Part shown: one piece after another, positions 1-8,263 of the stretch
Position numbering within the stretch: position 1 is the first letter of the stretch
Layout: each line of letters begins with the position of its first letter
NCBI GenBank assembly: GCA_028687575.1
Contig: JAQTZW010000002.1
Coordinates: 186,001-250,000, forward strand
Length of the DNA stretch: 64,000 bases
Direction of reading: 5' to 3'
Source: Gallionella sp.
GTDB lineage: Bacteria; Pseudomonadota; Gammaproteobacteria; Burkholderiales; Gallionellaceae
Program-made: the position numbers and the translations under genes
The notes under the pieces: generated by a model
What the model was told of the DNA's origin: nothing
Databases searched by the model: none
The model's input: the letters and a program-made list of their open reading frames with translations, nothing else

Positions 1-1630
1 CGGTCTTGTTCTGTGCCAGCGCGTTGGCGATGGTCTCCTTGCGGTAGTCGGCATGCAGCAGGTCCTGTTCGAGCGTGATGGTGACGAAACCGCTGCGGGT
101 TGCGGACGATCCGGTGTCCGTCTGGCGGGGGGCATGGGCGGCCTGGCGGCGCTTGTTCGGGTCCTGGCGCATCTCTGCCGCCTGGCGATGTGCGTCTTTG
201 CGATCCGGCGTGTCGGGTTTGAGCAGCGTACAGCCGTCGTCGTTGCGCGCCAGCAGGTCCAGCGTGGCCGAGTGCGTGTCGCCGCCATTGCTGCGGTAGG
301 CCAGGCTGACGCTCACGCCGTTTTTTAGATTGATGCGGCGGCTGTAGCTTTCGTACCAACCATACAGGTTATCCGGCGCGCCCTGCCAAGCCAGCCTGAT
401 CTCCAGGCCGAGCAGGTGTTTGGCAAGCGCCTCCTCGCAGCCGACCAGGAAGCGCGCACCGCGAACGGGTTGCGCGCCGAACGGCTGGAAGGCCTTTTTC
501 GGGTTCAGGCTGCCGTAGTCGTTCTCCAGCGTCAGCGCCTGCATCGCATCCACCCCGACGGTGATGCGCGCATGTCCCAGCGCCAGCGATTCGAGGTCGG
601 CGTAATGCGTCGTGGCCTCGGGGTCGAGCAACAGTTGCAGCACCGGGGCCTGCGCGTCGAAGGCATGGCCGTGCACGTTGGCGTCATAGTCCACCACCGC
701 AGCCTCGCCGGCGGGGATCATCGTGCTCAACGTCAGCTTGTCGCCGGCCAGTTCGCCGACCAGCCGGAACGGTCCCAGCCAGCCTTTCGGTCCGGTCAGC
801 CAGGCGCAAAGCGCTGCCGCTGCCTTTGCGCTGCCGTTGCCGGTCAGATGCAGTTCGAGGCTGATGGTGCGGTTGCCTTCCTGCATCCTCAACACCGGCG
901 AACTGAAGGCGCAGCCTATCGGCGCGCGCGGCAGTGCGGGGTGGTCGGGCAACGCCGCCGGGCCGCCGAAAGCGCGCCAGCCGGTTCGCGGGTCGGCGGG
1001 AAGCTGCCCCTGGCCGTCGGCGGAATCCGCCACCGGTGCGAAATACAGGTCGCGTGCGTCGCGGTACACGCTGCTGAGCGTCACGACTTTTCCCTGGCCC
1101 GCCAGCGACTGGCGCACTGGTTGGTAGCGCAGTTCCACGCCGCTTGCGTCCTTGCCTGCCGTGAACGCCATTTCCGGTGTGACTTTCAGCGGGGCTGCGC
1201 CCTTCTTCAGTTCCAGCAGCAGGTGGGCGCGGTCGGGGATAGCCGGTTTGGGCTGGAAGCGCAGCACGTCCTGGAACTGGAAGTCGCGGTGGCGTTCGGT
1301 GAAACGGTTGATGGCCTGTTGCGGGTGCTGGTAGAGATCGGCAAACGCGGCGAACAGCGCAAGATGGGGGGCGACCTGCCCGTCGTCGCGCGCCAGCAGC
1401 GCAGCGTCGTCGCCCTCCGGGAAGAAGCCGCGCCAGTCGCCGCTGGCGGTATCCGGCGACTCGCCGTAGCAGCGCAGCATGCCGGCCAGCGTGCGGGCTT
1501 GCGCCAGCAGGTCGGCGGGCGTGCGCCCGTCAACTTCGACGGAATGCCCACTCAGTTCATCGGGCATGCGCTCGTCCTGGCACTGCCCCAGACGGGAGAT
1601 CATGTTCTGGATGATGTCCTTGTCGGCCAT
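1..1630 (-). CDS. Baseplate J-like protein of a contractile injection system (Afp11-like), 3' part outside window
   Basis: This frame is open from an ATG at 1630 to the left edge (543 codons), so the protein is incomplete. It starts MADKDIIQNMIS, three bases after the stop of the gp25-like gene. In Afp, PVC and phage tail clusters the gp25 gene is followed by a large baseplate wedge protein of the gpJ/Afp11 type, and length, position and composition fit. Its role would be to form the wedge of the baseplate that surrounds the central spike and triggers sheath contraction. The visible part has no membrane segment or signal peptide, as expected for a particle assembled in the cytoplasm. The family call rests more on context than on a motif I can point to. 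The missing C-terminal part lies upstream of coordinate 1. Confidence 0.75.
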   Translation of the reverse strand, partial: MADKDIIQNMISRLGQCQDERMPDELSGHSVEVDGRTPADLLAQARTLAGMLRCYGESPDTASGDWRGFFPEGDDAALLARDDGQVAPHLALFAAFADLYQHPQQAINRFTERHRDFQFQDVLRFQPKPAIPDRAHLLLELKKGAAPLKVTPEMAFTAGKDASGVELRYQPVRQSLAGQGKVVTLSSVYRDARDLYFAPVADSADGQGQLPADPRTGWRAFGGPAALPDHPALPRAPIGCAFSSPVLRMQEGNRTISLELHLTGNGSAKAAAALCAWLTGPKGWLGPFRLVGELAGDKLTLSTMIPAGEAAVVDYDANVHGHAFDAQAPVLQLLLDPEATTHYADLESLALGHARITVGVDAMQALTLENDYGSLNPKKAFQPFGAQPVRGARFLVGCEEALAKHLLGLEIRLAWQGAPDNLYGWYESYSRRINLKNGVSVSLAYRSNGGDTHSATLDLLARNDDGCTLLKPDTPDRKDAHRQAAEMRQDPNKRRQAAHAPRQTDTGSSATRSGFVTITLEQDLLHADYRKETIANALAQNKT

Positions 1631-1633
1631 GAT

Positions 1634-2080
1634 TCAACCCCGCCCGCTGCCGGCGACCAGGCCGCGCGCCTCGTTGCCGTCGTTGTTGTAGAAGGGATAG
1701 ACCAGGTTGAAGCGCGAATTGGTGGCGCGCACCAGGTATTCCAGCCGGATGTTCAGCGTGCCCGCGTTGGGATCGGGGCTGTCTATCGCCAGTTCCAGCA
1801 CCTTGATGCGCGGCTCATAGACCAGCAGCGCGGTGCGCACGCGGTCGGCCAGCAGGGTGCGCAGCGTGGTGCTCATCGGCTCGAACAGCAGTTCGTGCAT
1901 GTCCAGCCCGTACTTGGGTTGCAGAAAACGCTCGCCGGCGGTGGTGCCGAACAGGATCTGCAGGCTCTGGTGGATGTCGGTTTCGTCTTGGCTCATCAGC
2001 ACCCCGCCTGCGCCGAACGCGGGCGGGAAGCTCCAGCCTGTGCCGAGGAAGGAGGTGTGGCCGATGTCGTCGTCGCTCAT
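1634..2080 (-). CDS. GPW/gp25 family baseplate wedge protein (Afp9-like)
   Basis: A 148-residue protein with the gp25/GPW pattern: an N-terminal segment (SDDDIGHTSFLGTGWSFPP), then a DETDIHQSLQILFGTTAGER block near residues 33-53 and a conserved GLDMHELLFEP stretch. Family members are about 110-150 residues, so it is full length. The known role is a baseplate wedge component that nucleates the sheath, related to T4 gp25 and T6SS TssE. It sits between the PAAR tip gene (10 bp upstream) and the baseplate J gene (3 bp downstream), which is the usual neighbourhood. It starts at the ATG at 2080. Confidence 0.9.
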   Translation of the reverse strand: MSDDDIGHTSFLGTGWSFPPAFGAGGVLMSQDETDIHQSLQILFGTTAGERFLQPKYGLDMHELLFEPMSTTLRTLLADRVRTALLVYEPRIKVLELAIDSPDPNAGTLNIRLEYLVRATNSRFNLVYPFYNNDGNEARGLVAGSGRG

Positions 2081-2090
2081 GCTGTTCTCC

Positions 2091-2369
2091 CTATCCTATC
2101 GTCACCGTGGGGGCGCCTGCCACCGCCGTAGCACCGCACAGGCAGGCATCGGTGATGCGCAGCGCCGGCCTGCCGCCGATCAGCACCGTGCTGCTGCCGG
2201 TCGGGAACGGGCTGACGGTGGGCTGGTGGCCAGAGGCCGGCAGCGCGCAGGTGTGCAGGTCACCCGCCACGGCGGCGGGCATCCCGGCGATCAGCACGGT
2301 GGCGACACCCGGCCCGGTGATGACGCCGCCGTGGCTGCTGATGTCTCCGAATCTCGCTGCTGCTGGCAT
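2091..2369 (-). CDS. PAAR-domain spike tip protein (Afp10-like)
   Basis: A 92-residue protein made almost entirely of a PAAR domain: an N-terminal MPAAARFGDISSHGG segment, internal glycine- and proline-rich turns, an H-T-C near residue 39, and a DACLCGA segment late in the protein. PAAR proteins fold into a small cone that binds one metal ion through His/Cys and caps the beta-helical spike. Here it lies 17 bp downstream of the spike gene, its expected partner. No C-terminal effector extension is visible, so this tip appears structural and does not itself carry a toxin. Confidence 0.9.
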   Translation of the reverse strand: MPAAARFGDISSHGGVITGPGVATVLIAGMPAAVAGDLHTCALPASGHQPTVSPFPTGSSTVLIGGRPALRITDACLCGATAVAGAPTVTIG

Positions 2370-2386
2370 GTCCTGCTTCCCCCTGT

Positions 2387-4120
2387 TCAGTTGATCTGCA
2401 CCATGCTGCCCTTGACGCTGGTGACGGCGCTGCTGGAAAGTTCGGCCTGCGTGCCACCTTCCAGTTTCAGTTCCGTGCCGCCCTTGGCCGACAGCGCCGT
2501 GCCCGACTCGATGGCGATCTCGGTCGCGGCCTTGAGTTTCAGCGCCTTCATGCTGGCGAGGGCGATGCCGTCGGCGTCCATCTTCAGCGTGTTGCCGTGC
2601 TGGTCGGCCAACACGATGGACTTGTCATCCTCGCTCAAGGTGAGACTGTTGCCCGCCGGGGTGTCCAGCCGCATGACCTTTTTGTCGTCGTCGAAATACA
2701 GTCGCATCCCGGCGCGGCTCTTGTACAGCTTCTCGTTATTGTCGTCTTGCGCCGGTAGCGGCGCGGGTTTGGCGCTGCTGTGCAGCATTCCGAGCAGCAC
2801 GGCGTGGCGCGGGTCTTCGTCCAGAAAACCCAGCACCACTTCGTCGCCGATCTCGGGGCGGAAGAAAAACCCCCGTTCGTTGCCGGCATCCAGACTGGCG
2901 ACGCGCGCCCAGATGCCTTCGCTGTCCGCTCCCAGCAGCGGCAGCCGCACCCGCACGCGGTGTTCGCCGTCCGGGTCTTCCAGACTTTCCACCACGCCGA
3001 TCTGCAAGCCGGCCACCCGCGCCAGCAGGCTGCCGGCGGGGGAGGCTGCTGGCTGGCAGGCTGCTTCCGCCACGCCGCCGAACTGCAGGTGGGTCTTCCA
3101 GCCTTGCACCAGATCCGATTCGTGGCGCACACCGCTGACGAACACGTTGCCGTTGAAGCGCGCCCCGACGCCCGCCAGCGCCACCGTGTCGCCCGGCTTG
3201 ATGGCGGCGATGCCGGTGCATTTGGCGCGACCGCTGACCTTGTCCAGGCGCGCGCGCGAGAAGGCAGCGTCCGCCCAGGCCTGCGCTTCGTTCGGCTGTA
3301 GCGTGCTGTGGCGCAACTCCAGATCGCCTGCTCCCGCGACCGCCGAAAGATCGTCGGGCGCGAGGTTGCCCGGCCCGCTGAAGGCCGGTGCGGCGGCGCT
3401 GCTTTCGGCCAAGGCCTGTTGCGCCGCATCCCAACTGATGCCGCGCACCCCGCTGTACTGCTGGCGGGCGTCTATCTCGGCATCCAGCTCCAGCAGTGTT
3501 GCGCCGAAACGCAGCGTGACGCCGGCGGTCGCGGCGATGGCCGGGGACTTGACGATCAGCCGCTCGCCGTCAGGCCACACCAGCTTGCCGTTGGCGGCGG
3601 CGCGGGCCAGCAGGAAATCCCAGTCGCTGCACTGGAACTGTACCAGTTGCCGGTGCGTCACCGAGGTCGATTCGACCTCGGCGCTGATGCCGGCATCGCT
3701 CAGCAGGGCCGCTATGATCTCGCTGTCCTTGTGGTCGAAGTAGCTGGCGCTCTTAGTCGCGACGGTCAGTTTCATCGCGGCATGCCGGCAATCCACCACC
3801 AGTTGCGGTGCGCTGGTGTCGCGCAGGCGCAGACTGTGGCGCACCACCACGCCCTTGAACAGCGATAGTCTGTCGCGCCTGCCGCCAGCGAGTATCTCCA
3901 CCGTCTGGCCCGGCTTGAACAGGTCGGTGTCGGACAGCGCGAAGTCGCCGCCGGAGGCTGCACCGTCCTGGTAGGCCAGCCGCGCCCAGCCGATGCGGTT
4001 GGCGGCCAGCGTGACGCTGACCGACAGCAGGTGATGGCTGCGCGATACTTCCTGCCCGCCCGCCTTGACGGTGAATTCGCGTTGTTCTGCGGAGATCGGC
4101 AGGGTGCGTGTGTCCGGCAT
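2387..4120 (-). CDS. VgrG/gp27-gp5-like central spike protein (Afp8-like)
   Basis: A 577-residue spike protein. Residues 1 to about 340 correspond to the gp27-like hub region. Residues about 373-447 form a gp5-type OB fold, with GVVESLEDPDGEHRVRVRLP and later FFRPEIGDEVVLGFLDEDPR typical of VgrG/gp5 proteins. Residues about 465-577 are a low-complexity beta-helix tail with repeating short strands (LTLSEDDKSIVLADQHGNTLKM and similar). A trimer would pierce the target membrane and carry the PAAR tip encoded next. The gene starts at an ATG at 4120, directly after the LysM gene (3 bp gap). No extra catalytic domain is seen, so it does not look like an evolved spike with a fused toxin. Confidence 0.9.
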   Translation of the reverse strand: MPDTRTLPISAEQREFTVKAGGQEVSRSHHLLSVSVTLAANRIGWARLAYQDGAASGGDFALSDTDLFKPGQTVEILAGGRRDRLSLFKGVVVRHSLRLRDTSAPQLVVDCRHAAMKLTVATKSASYFDHKDSEIIAALLSDAGISAEVESTSVTHRQLVQFQCSDWDFLLARAAANGKLVWPDGERLIVKSPAIAATAGVTLRFGATLLELDAEIDARQQYSGVRGISWDAAQQALAESSAAAPAFSGPGNLAPDDLSAVAGAGDLELRHSTLQPNEAQAWADAAFSRARLDKVSGRAKCTGIAAIKPGDTVALAGVGARFNGNVFVSGVRHESDLVQGWKTHLQFGGVAEAACQPAASPAGSLLARVAGLQIGVVESLEDPDGEHRVRVRLPLLGADSEGIWARVASLDAGNERGFFFRPEIGDEVVLGFLDEDPRHAVLLGMLHSSAKPAPLPAQDDNNEKLYKSRAGMRLYFDDDKKVMRLDTPAGNSLTLSEDDKSIVLADQHGNTLKMDADGIALASMKALKLKAATEIAIESGTALSAKGGTELKLEGGTQAELSSSAVTSVKGSMVQIN

Positions 4121-4123
4121 GGC

Positions 4124-4807
4124 CTATTTCTCCAGCGGCGGGAAGAACACCCGCGTCCCGGCCGGCAGATTGCGGAAGTCGTCCAGGCCATTGGCTTGGG
4201 CCACGCGCAGATACAGGCGCGGGTCGCCGTAGATCTGCTGGCACAGCATGGGCAGGGAATCGCCCGCCTTGATAATGCGCAGGTGGGTGAGGTCGGGCGA
4301 CTGGTCCTGGGCGGTGGCGACCCGGGTCTGGTCGTCGGAATTGTCGGTGAAGGTCGCGCTGATCACCGCGCGCAGCGGGATGCCGCTCGGTCGGAACAGC
4401 TTGTAGGCGACGGACGCGCTCTTCAGGATGCAGTAGCGGGTGGTCAGTGTGCCCCAGCTGACGATCAGGTAGTTGGGGCGGTGGATGTCGCCGTTGTAGC
4501 CGGTGACCGACCTGAATTGCTCGACCGCCTGCTGTACGTCCAGCGGCTGGCCGTTCGCGCCGGTGCCGTCAAGAAAGAAGGTCAGTGACAGGTCGCCCGG
4601 CTTCTGTTTCTTGAATTCCATCCGGCTGTTGGTGGTGCCCGAACCCTGCGCGCTGTCGTACTCCATCTCCCATGACAGGGTGAGTTCGTTCGGGTTGACA
4701 TAGGCCTCGAAACGGTCGAGCGGGCTGCCGGAATAGTCCGGCGTGGCATAGGCCTGCACCAGCAGTTTTTCCAATGCGCCGCGTTGGGACGAGCCGGGGC
4801 CGTTCAT
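4124..4807 (-). CDS. LysM-domain tail/baseplate hub protein (Afp7-like)
   Basis: A 227-residue protein starting at MNGPGSSQRG; an upstream in-frame start at 4858 would overlap the DUF5908 gene and is not used. The N-terminal 160 residues (KLLVQAYATPDYSGSPLD, then a VNPNELTLSWEMEY segment) resemble the tube-adaptor part of Afp7/PVC7 proteins. Residues about 177-225 are a LysM motif (IIKAGDSLPMLCQQIYGDPR ... LPAGTRVFFPP). In these particles the protein joins tube and spike; LysM normally binds N-acetylglucosamine polymers but here is structural. It is placed between DUF5908 and the spike gene, the standard eCIS order. Confidence 0.88.
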   Translation of the reverse strand: MNGPGSSQRGALEKLLVQAYATPDYSGSPLDRFEAYVNPNELTLSWEMEYDSAQGSGTTNSRMEFKKQKPGDLSLTFFLDGTGANGQPLDVQQAVEQFRSVTGYNGDIHRPNYLIVSWGTLTTRYCILKSASVAYKLFRPSGIPLRAVISATFTDNSDDQTRVATAQDQSPDLTHLRIIKAGDSLPMLCQQIYGDPRLYLRVAQANGLDDFRNLPAGTRVFFPPLEK

Positions 4808-4809
4808 GG

Positions 4810-4971
4810 TTATCGCTCCTCTTTTTCGCGCAGGATGTCGAGCACGCGCTCGACGCATTCGGCTACCAGCGCCTGCCTGTCTTCGGTCGGCGGCGGGGGC
4901 ATACTGCTGCCGCCGGAGGCCTGGTTGGAGACTTCCACCGAGATCACGACCTCGTCAATGATGACCGGCAT
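4810..4971 (-). CDS. DUF5908 family small eCIS protein (Afp6-like)
   Basis: A 53-residue protein read from the ATG at 4971, which directly follows the stop codon of the second tube gene. It begins MPVIIDEVVISVEV, the hydrophobic strand typical of DUF5908, continues through a Gly/Ser/Pro-rich linker (residues 18-29), and ends in an acidic-basic amphipathic helix (VAECVERVLDILREKEER). Such short proteins lie between the tube and LysM genes in nearly all eCIS clusters; their function is not established. It ends two bases before the LysM gene start, supporting translational coupling. Confidence 0.8.
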   Translation of the reverse strand: MPVIIDEVVISVEVSNQASGGSSMPPPPTEDRQALVAECVERVLDILREKEER

Positions 4972-5421
4972 CTATGCCCCCTTTTCGACGGTGAAATACT
5001 GGTAAGCAAACTGTAGCGACTCGATCACCACCGCATTGTTGGCGGCATTCAGGTCGCTGACCGACCACTTGACCGGATAGGCGCCGACCACGTGCCAGGT
5101 CATCAGCGGTTCGTGTTCCGCGCCCAGCAGCTTGATGAACAGGCTGCGCGGCTGGATGTTGTAGTCGTCCATGCATTCCTTCACCCAGACCCAGATGCCG
5201 GATTCGGGCAGCACCAGCCCGCGCTTCAATACCAGCTCGGGATATTTCCTGATCGTCGGATATTTCTGGGCGAAACGGTTCTCGCCGCCTTCCGCGACCT
5301 CTTCGGTGCCCATCTCGGCCGACAGCCCGCTGACCTCGGTGAAACGGACATCGAGGTCGTTGGACAGGCCGGCCACTTCGACCTTGAAGTGGAAGCCGAC
5401 GGGTGGGTAGTAGTAGCTCAT
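4972..5421 (-). CDS. gp19-like inner tube protein, second paralogue (Afp5-like)
   Basis: A 149-residue phage T4 gp19/Hcp-type tube protein. It contains the family pattern PVGFHFKVEVAG, FTEVSGLSAE, LVLKRGLVLPES and a C-terminal VIESLQFAYQYF. Hexamers stack to form the tube that is driven into the target. Two tube genes are next to each other; this one is the likely baseplate-proximal adaptor (Afp5 role), because it precedes DUF5908 and the LysM gene as in Afp. The start ATG overlaps the stop of the preceding tube gene by one base (TGATG), so the two are translationally coupled. The assignment of Afp5 versus Afp1 role is inference. Confidence 0.9.
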   Translation of the reverse strand: MSYYYPPVGFHFKVEVAGLSNDLDVRFTEVSGLSAEMGTEEVAEGGENRFAQKYPTIRKYPELVLKRGLVLPESGIWVWVKECMDDYNIQPRSLFIKLLGAEHEPLMTWHVVGAYPVKWSVSDLNAANNAVVIESLQFAYQYFTVEKGA

Positions 5422-5855
5422 CAGGCATTCTCAAGCGCGAGACCTTCGTGCGCCAACTCGATGGATTCGATCGCCACCTCGTTGCCGGAAGCCTTGAGTT
5501 GCGGGCCTTCCACCTTGACCGGGAAGGCGTTGTGCGCTACCCAGGTCATCACCGGCTCGTGGTTTTCGTTGAGCAGGCTGATGATGATGTTGCGCCGCTC
5601 GACCTGGTTCAGCTTGATGGTGGACAACCAGCGGAAGAACTCGTTGTCGCTCTTGGTGATGCCGCGCTTCAGGGTGAGGTTGCTGAACTTGCGCATCCCG
5701 GGCATCTTGATGGTCGAGTATTCCGGGAAATTGCCTTCGCGGTATTCGATGGCCTGGTTCTCCTGGGTCAGGCCGCTGACCTCGGAAAAGCCGATGCGCA
5801 TGCTGCCCCACTCAACGCTGAAATGAAAGACGGGCAATGGATATTGTGCAGGCAT
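5421..5855 (-). CDS. gp19-like inner tube protein, first paralogue (Afp1-like)
   Basis: A 144-residue tube protein of the gp19 family: LPVFHFSVEWGS, a GFSEVSGLTQE segment, LTLKRGITKSDNEFFRWL and a C-terminal EVAIESIELAHEGL. It is the likely main tube subunit. It lies about 47 bp downstream of the sheath gene, whereas in Afp the main tube gene comes before the sheath genes, so the order differs. A good ribosome binding site (GAGGAATA) precedes the ATG. It and the next tube gene share only the family motifs, so they are old paralogues and not a recent duplication. Confidence 0.9.
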   Translation of the reverse strand: MPAQYPLPVFHFSVEWGSMRIGFSEVSGLTQENQAIEYREGNFPEYSTIKMPGMRKFSNLTLKRGITKSDNEFFRWLSTIKLNQVERRNIIISLLNENHEPVMTWVAHNAFPVKVEGPQLKASGNEVAIESIELAHEGLALENA

Positions 5856-5902
5856 GATGTTATTCCTCGTATGAATGATTGATCGGTGGGCTCAGGCCGC
5901 GT

Positions 5903-7273
5903 TCAGGAAGTCTGCAACTTGTGCGAGAACTTCAGGATGATGAATTCGGCGGGGCGGACTGCGGCCATGCCGATCTCCACGTTCATGCGCCCGTTCAGGA
6001 TGTCGTCGGCGTTCATCGTGACCCCCAGCCCGCACCGCACGAAGAAGGCCTCCTTGGGCGTGGCGCCGGCCAGCGCGCCTTCGCGCCATTTCTGCGTCAG
6101 GTAGTTCTCTATCATGCCGCGCACCTTGACCCAGGTGTTGGCGTCATTGGGCTCGAACACCGCCCAGTAGGTGGATTTCTTGACCGATTCCTCGACCATG
6201 TTGAAGAAGCGCCGCACCGGGACGTAGCGCCATTCGTTGTCGTTGCCGGCCAACGTGCGGGCGCCCCACACCAGCGTGCCCTTGCCGGCGAAGGCGCGGA
6301 TCGCGTTGATGGATTTGCCGGTGGTGGCATCCACGTTGAGCTCGTCCTGATGGGCGTTGTCCAGCCGGATCAGGGGTTCGATGACGTTGCTCAAACTGAC
6401 GTTGGCGGGCGCTTTCCAGACGCCGCGCGTACTGTCGGTGGCCGCATACACGCCGGCGATCGCACCGGACGGCGGCAGTGACAGGTAGTGGTCGCGCAAC
6501 GCCGCGCGCGCCGTGTTCCAGGCGGCGGTGTTGCTGGTCTCCAGCGTGCCCAGATCCACTGCGCTGCCGCCGTCTATCGCTACCTTGACGTTGCTGCTGT
6601 CCTTCTTCACCGGATGGTTTATCCCTGATCGCACGGACGGGTAATACAGCGCACCGTACTTGAGGTTGTTGTTGCCGACCAATGCGCGGTTGGCGAGTAG
6701 CGCCGTGCCGTCCTGGGCGGCGTCGCAGTCATACAGGTCGAGGATGGCGAAACGGTCTTTCAGCGTGCCGCACTGCGCCAGCATCGCGGTCGCCAGCGTG
6801 CCGTAGTCGGTGCTATTAAGCCCGGTGGATTCGGGTACGACCAGCAGCGTCGGCTCGTCTTCCATCGCCACTTTGTCGAGGCAGTCCTTGAAATCATCCA
6901 CATCCAGCGCCGGGGCGACAGCGTAACCGCCTGCCGAGACGATGTAGCATTTGCCGCCGCCGTTGTCGAAGAACATCTTGACCGCATGATGCAGCAAATA
7001 GGTCGGGGTCGGTGGCGTCACGACCACACTGTAGCCTCCAGTCGCAGTGGTCAGCGCGACGGCGATGTCCGGGGTCTGCGGTCCACCGAAAAACTGTTCG
7101 TATTCGGCGAAGTTGTAGATCTTGGTGGGGCGCTTGTTGAGGTCGCCTGCAGACACCTTGCTGGCGCGTTCGGTGTAGCCGATAAAGGCGGGAATCGCGG
7201 TCTCCACCTCCGCAACCGAGGGGGGAAATACAGAGATCTCTTCAATGTAAACATCTGGCGTGCGGTAAGTCAT
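5903..7273 (-). CDS. Contractile tail sheath protein (Afp2/3/4-like)
   Basis: A 456-residue tail sheath protein. The N-terminus MTYRTPDVYIEEISVFPPSV with GVxIEE-type spacing and a following AIPAFIGYTERA are hallmarks of phage and eCIS sheaths. The C-terminal part contains WGARTLAGNDNEWRYVPVRR and the FFNMVEESVKKSTYWAVFEPN block seen in sheath domain I. Contraction of this helical sheath drives the inner tube outwards. Only one sheath gene is present in the window, whereas Afp and PVC have two or three. A strong ribosome binding site (AAGGAGAA) lies just upstream of the ATG at 7273. Confidence 0.93.
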   Translation of the reverse strand: MTYRTPDVYIEEISVFPPSVAEVETAIPAFIGYTERASKVSAGDLNKRPTKIYNFAEYEQFFGGPQTPDIAVALTTATGGYSVVVTPPTPTYLLHHAVKMFFDNGGGKCYIVSAGGYAVAPALDVDDFKDCLDKVAMEDEPTLLVVPESTGLNSTDYGTLATAMLAQCGTLKDRFAILDLYDCDAAQDGTALLANRALVGNNNLKYGALYYPSVRSGINHPVKKDSSNVKVAIDGGSAVDLGTLETSNTAAWNTARAALRDHYLSLPPSGAIAGVYAATDSTRGVWKAPANVSLSNVIEPLIRLDNAHQDELNVDATTGKSINAIRAFAGKGTLVWGARTLAGNDNEWRYVPVRRFFNMVEESVKKSTYWAVFEPNDANTWVKVRGMIENYLTQKWREGALAGATPKEAFFVRCGLGVTMNADDILNGRMNVEIGMAAVRPAEFIILKFSHKLQTS

Positions 7274-7285
7274 GGAGGTTCTCCT

Positions 7286-8263
7286 TTAAGGTTTTGAAAG
7301 TTGAACGACGAATCTGGCCGAGGGCGTTTCCGCGCCCGGCAGGGGGAGGGTTTTCACCAGCGTGTCGCCATTGCGCTTCAGCTGGATTTTCAGCGCCGGC
7401 GCTGCGCTGCGCTGTACGGGGAGTAACGATCTGAACAGCACGGCCTGGGTGGTGGGCAGGCCGAGTTGGGTCTTTGAGATGCCATCCGGCGGGAAGGCAT
7501 CGGACGCGATCTTTTCGAAGGCGAGTGAACTGGCCGTGACCGAGAGTTTGTCGAAGTCGCTCCAGCCGGCGGGGGCCACCACGTAATAGTGCAGTTTCTC
7601 CTCGCGCGCCTGGAATGAGATGCGGAAATCCGGCGGGGTCGGGGCTTCCCATAATTCCTTAGTGATGCGGATGTTCACTGCCCCCCAGATGCCTGAGCGG
7701 GCAAGGTCGGGGGCTTTCACCAGCATGCGGCTGCTGACGCCGGCGCTGGTCTGTTGCGTCACCCGGTAGCAACCGGGCTGCCAGTCGCGCAGGTTGAGGG
7801 TGGGCATGCTCTCCCCGCTCTTGACGGTGTCGCTCCTGGTCGGGGCTGCGTCGCCCAGCCGGGTGAGTTCGAGCGTCAGCGGGCGTTCGTTCATCGTTGC
7901 CTGCGGCGTGAACAGGCGTTCGACCAGGTCGGCGGTCTGTGGCATATCCAGCGATGAGAGCGTGTTGATATACAGCGGCAGGGCGGGCGGCACGGCCTCG
8001 GTGAAATACTCGAAACAGGGATTGCGCAGGCGCAGGCCGATCAGCAGTTCCATCCCGGCGATGTCGCGCACCGGCTGGTCGTCGTCGCCGGCCTCGAACA
8101 GCACATGCAGGCGTCCGTCACGGACCTTCACCAGCAATCGCGCGCCATCGAGCGCCTGTCGGCTGTGTCCGGCCAGCACGAAATCGAAATCGGTGCAGGT
8201 TGCCGCACCGTAATACTGGTGCGAGACGGACAACGTGAACAGTGGCAGGAACTGCGTTTTCAT
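7286..8263 (-). CDS. Unrecognised 325-residue protein inside the eCIS operon
   Basis: The open frame continues upstream to 8725, but the ATG at 8263 overlaps the stop of the DUF4255 gene by four bases (ATGA), so translation is taken from MKTQFLPLFTLSVSHQYYG. I recognise no domain. The sequence has many alternating hydrophobic residues and few long helices, so it looks beta-rich, with no signal peptide or membrane segment. The first 70 residues (FTLSVSHQYY, VKVRDGRLHVLFEAGDDD) and the last 110 (FQAREEKLHYYVVAPAG ... FVVQLSKP) look like separate beta domains. Position between the tail terminator gene and the sheath gene suggests a structural or assembly function. A fibre, cap or accessory protein are all possible. 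Confidence 0.8.
   Translation of the reverse strand: MKTQFLPLFTLSVSHQYYGAATCTDFDFVLAGHSRQALDGARLLVKVRDGRLHVLFEAGDDDQPVRDIAGMELLIGLRLRNPCFEYFTEAVPPALPLYINTLSSLDMPQTADLVERLFTPQATMNERPLTLELTRLGDAAPTRSDTVKSGESMPTLNLRDWQPGCYRVTQQTSAGVSSRMLVKAPDLARSGIWGAVNIRITKELWEAPTPPDFRISFQAREEKLHYYVVAPAGWSDFDKLSVTASSLAFEKIASDAFPPDGISKTQLGLPTTQAVLFRSLLPVQRSAAPALKIQLKRNGDTLVKTLPLPGAETPSARFVVQLSKP

Noticed and set aside
416..2131. Long plus-strand frame of 571 codons at the left edge
   Set aside because: It is antisense to the baseplate J-like and gp25-like genes, which have recognisable family motifs. Its translation is rich in Arg, Gln, Val and His with no domain, typical of an antisense shadow in GC-rich DNA.
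1833..3743. Long plus-strand frame of 636 codons
   Set aside because: Antisense to gp25, PAAR and spike genes; Ser/Arg/Ala-rich shadow without motifs.
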